Shown: positions 6,120 through 6,466 of the stretch, in pieces
How positions within the stretch are numbered: the first letter of the stretch is position 1
Layout: each line of letters opens with the position of its first letter
DNA from: CAZFNQ01 sp964652125
GTDB lineage: Bacteria > Patescibacteriota > Saccharimonadia > Saccharimonadales > JANWIN01
Direction: 5' to 3'
Length of the DNA stretch: 6,466 nucleotides
NCBI GenBank assembly: GCA_964652125.1
Contig: CAZZAE010000045.1
Span: 1-6,466 of the forward strand
Notes under the pieces: generated by a model
Seen by the model: only the letters and a program-made list of their open reading frames with translations
The model's database searches: none
What the model was told of the DNA's origin: nothing
Program-made: the position numbers and the translations under genes

Positions 6120-6125
6120 CTCCTT
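6120..6125 (-). promoter_or_regulatory. thrS ribosome binding site
   Basis: AAGGAG lies 5 nt before the ATG at 6114 and directly after the terminator U-tract. It decides for ATG over the TTG at 6117. Because it lies outside the terminator stem, control should act on transcription rather than by hiding this site. Confidence 0.75.
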
Positions 6126-6127
6126 AT

Positions 6128-6182
6128 AAAAAAGAGACGCTCTGATTAAATACTCTCGCAGGGTATTCAATCTTAGCGTCTC
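6128..6182 (-). terminator. Intrinsic terminator of the thrS leader (attenuator)
   Basis: GAGACGCT (6182-6175) pairs with AGCGTCTC (6141-6134). After a 2x2 internal loop, GATTGAATAC (6172-6163) pairs with GTATTTAATC (6153-6144) around a 9-nt loop. That gives 18 pairs in all, including one G-U, followed by six T (6133-6128) on the minus strand. It lies between the T-box core and the thrS Shine-Dalgarno, where a regulated attenuator is expected. Its first base is also the last base of the antiterminator stem. Confidence 0.85.
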
Positions 6183-6424
6183 GGGTCCAACCTCTATTTT
6201 TGAGCTGGACGGTTCCACCGGACTTCTCGGATCCACTCAAGATGGATCAAGCACTTGTTTTGGCGCGTTACGTACACTCCAACTGCCCACGGAGCTCAGC
6301 GGGTGGTTAGACCGCCTCACTGCTCGATGTATAGTCTACCGTATTGAGTAGTTTTTCTCAATCGATAACACCTTGTAACACATCGCAAAACTTCACCTTT
6401 TAATCCTACATGTTGCAGGATCGT
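6128..6424 (-). promoter_or_regulatory. T-box riboswitch-like leader of thrS
   Basis: Order on the minus strand: a 5' hairpin (6421-6403); a Stem I-like arm closed by GTGTTAC (6381-6375) and GTAACGC (6271-6265); a Stem III hairpin GATCCA/TGGATC (6248-6243 with 6235-6230, 7-nt loop); then the T-box core TGGAACC (6217-6211). That core is the 7-nt bulge expected to pair with the tRNA acceptor end. It is flanked by A1 (CGG 6220-6218 with CCG 6184-6182) and A2 (GTCCAGCTC 6210-6202 with GAGGTTGGAC 6194-6185), and the terminator follows. Inside the Stem I arm, AGTGA (6321-6317) matches the usual AG-bulge sequence below a GGCGG/CCGCT helix. By family knowledge, uncharged tRNA-Thr would stabilise the antiterminator and allow thrS transcription. 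The specifier codon is not clear and the apical loop does not fit the usual consensus. Confidence 0.75.
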
Positions 6425-6431
6425 AGCGAGT

Positions 6432-6460
6432 ATCATAACAACATTAGTATTATATGGCTA
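6432..6460 (-). promoter_or_regulatory. Probable promoter of the thrS leader
   Basis: The minus strand shows an extended -10, TGT-TATGAT (hexamer 6437-6432), with TAGCCA (6460-6455) 17 bp upstream as a 4 of 6 match to the -35. The start would be near 6424, giving a leader of about 307 nt. A perfect TATAAT also occurs at 6454-6449, but its -35 would lie outside the window. Confidence 0.45.
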
Positions 6461-6466
6461 GTACTA

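Noticed and set aside
6403..6421. Hairpin at the 5' end of the thrS leader as terminator of an upstream gene
   Set aside because: No U-tract follows on either strand. One stem position is G-U on the minus strand but A-C on the plus strand, which fits a leader hairpin of the minus-strand RNA.
1..6466. UGA recoding as in some candidate phyla
   Set aside because: No gene uses TGA as stop, but all eight genes are full length under the standard code and none needs an in-frame TGA to be read through.

Overview
The window looks like part of a small, AT-rich bacterial chromosome, most likely a Candidate Phyla Radiation (Patescibacteria) member of the Saccharibacteria (TM7) type. That assignment is inference. 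It rests on very compact gene packing, a threonyl-tRNA synthetase without its N-terminal TGS domain, a short L28 protein and housekeeping proteins with degenerate catalytic motifs. All eight protein genes end in TAA or TAG and read through intact under the standard bacterial code.

From left to right: a tRNA-Pro(GGG) truncated by the window edge (minus strand). Then a 197-bp gap (53-249) with a near-consensus minus-strand promoter, an operator-like dyad, further nested inverted repeats and a terminator-like hairpin; together they outline a possible small RNA or a long tRNA leader. Next is a site-2-protease-family membrane peptidase (minus), which is divergent from rpmB (ribosomal protein L28, plus). 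The two genes share an 81-bp gap with back-to-back promoters.

The rest is one minus-strand gene train, read from right to left: thrS, a HAD-type 5'-nucleotidase-like gene, an alkyltransferase-like gene (ATL), miaA, a winged-helix/nucleotidyltransferase-like regulator, and a degenerate metallo-beta-lactamase-fold gene. Gaps are 37 bp or less, and three of the junctions overlap. An internal promoter probably serves the last two genes. The train ends stop-to-stop against rpmB.

Ahead of thrS lies a leader of about 300 nt with the hallmarks of a T-box riboswitch: a Stem I-like arm, a Stem III hairpin, a T-box core UGGAACC inside an antiterminator, and a 20-bp-class intrinsic terminator ending in six U just before the Shine-Dalgarno sequence. 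Expression of thrS, and probably of the nucleotidase, ATL and miaA, should therefore respond to uncharged tRNA-Thr. The themes of the block are translation (tRNA-Pro, L28, ThrRS, MiaA) plus DNA and nucleotide upkeep (ATL, nucleotidase).

The main points worth a second look are the T-box with unclear specifier, the candidate small RNA unit, the leaderless-type starts of two genes, and two proteins that keep their fold but appear to have lost catalytic residues.
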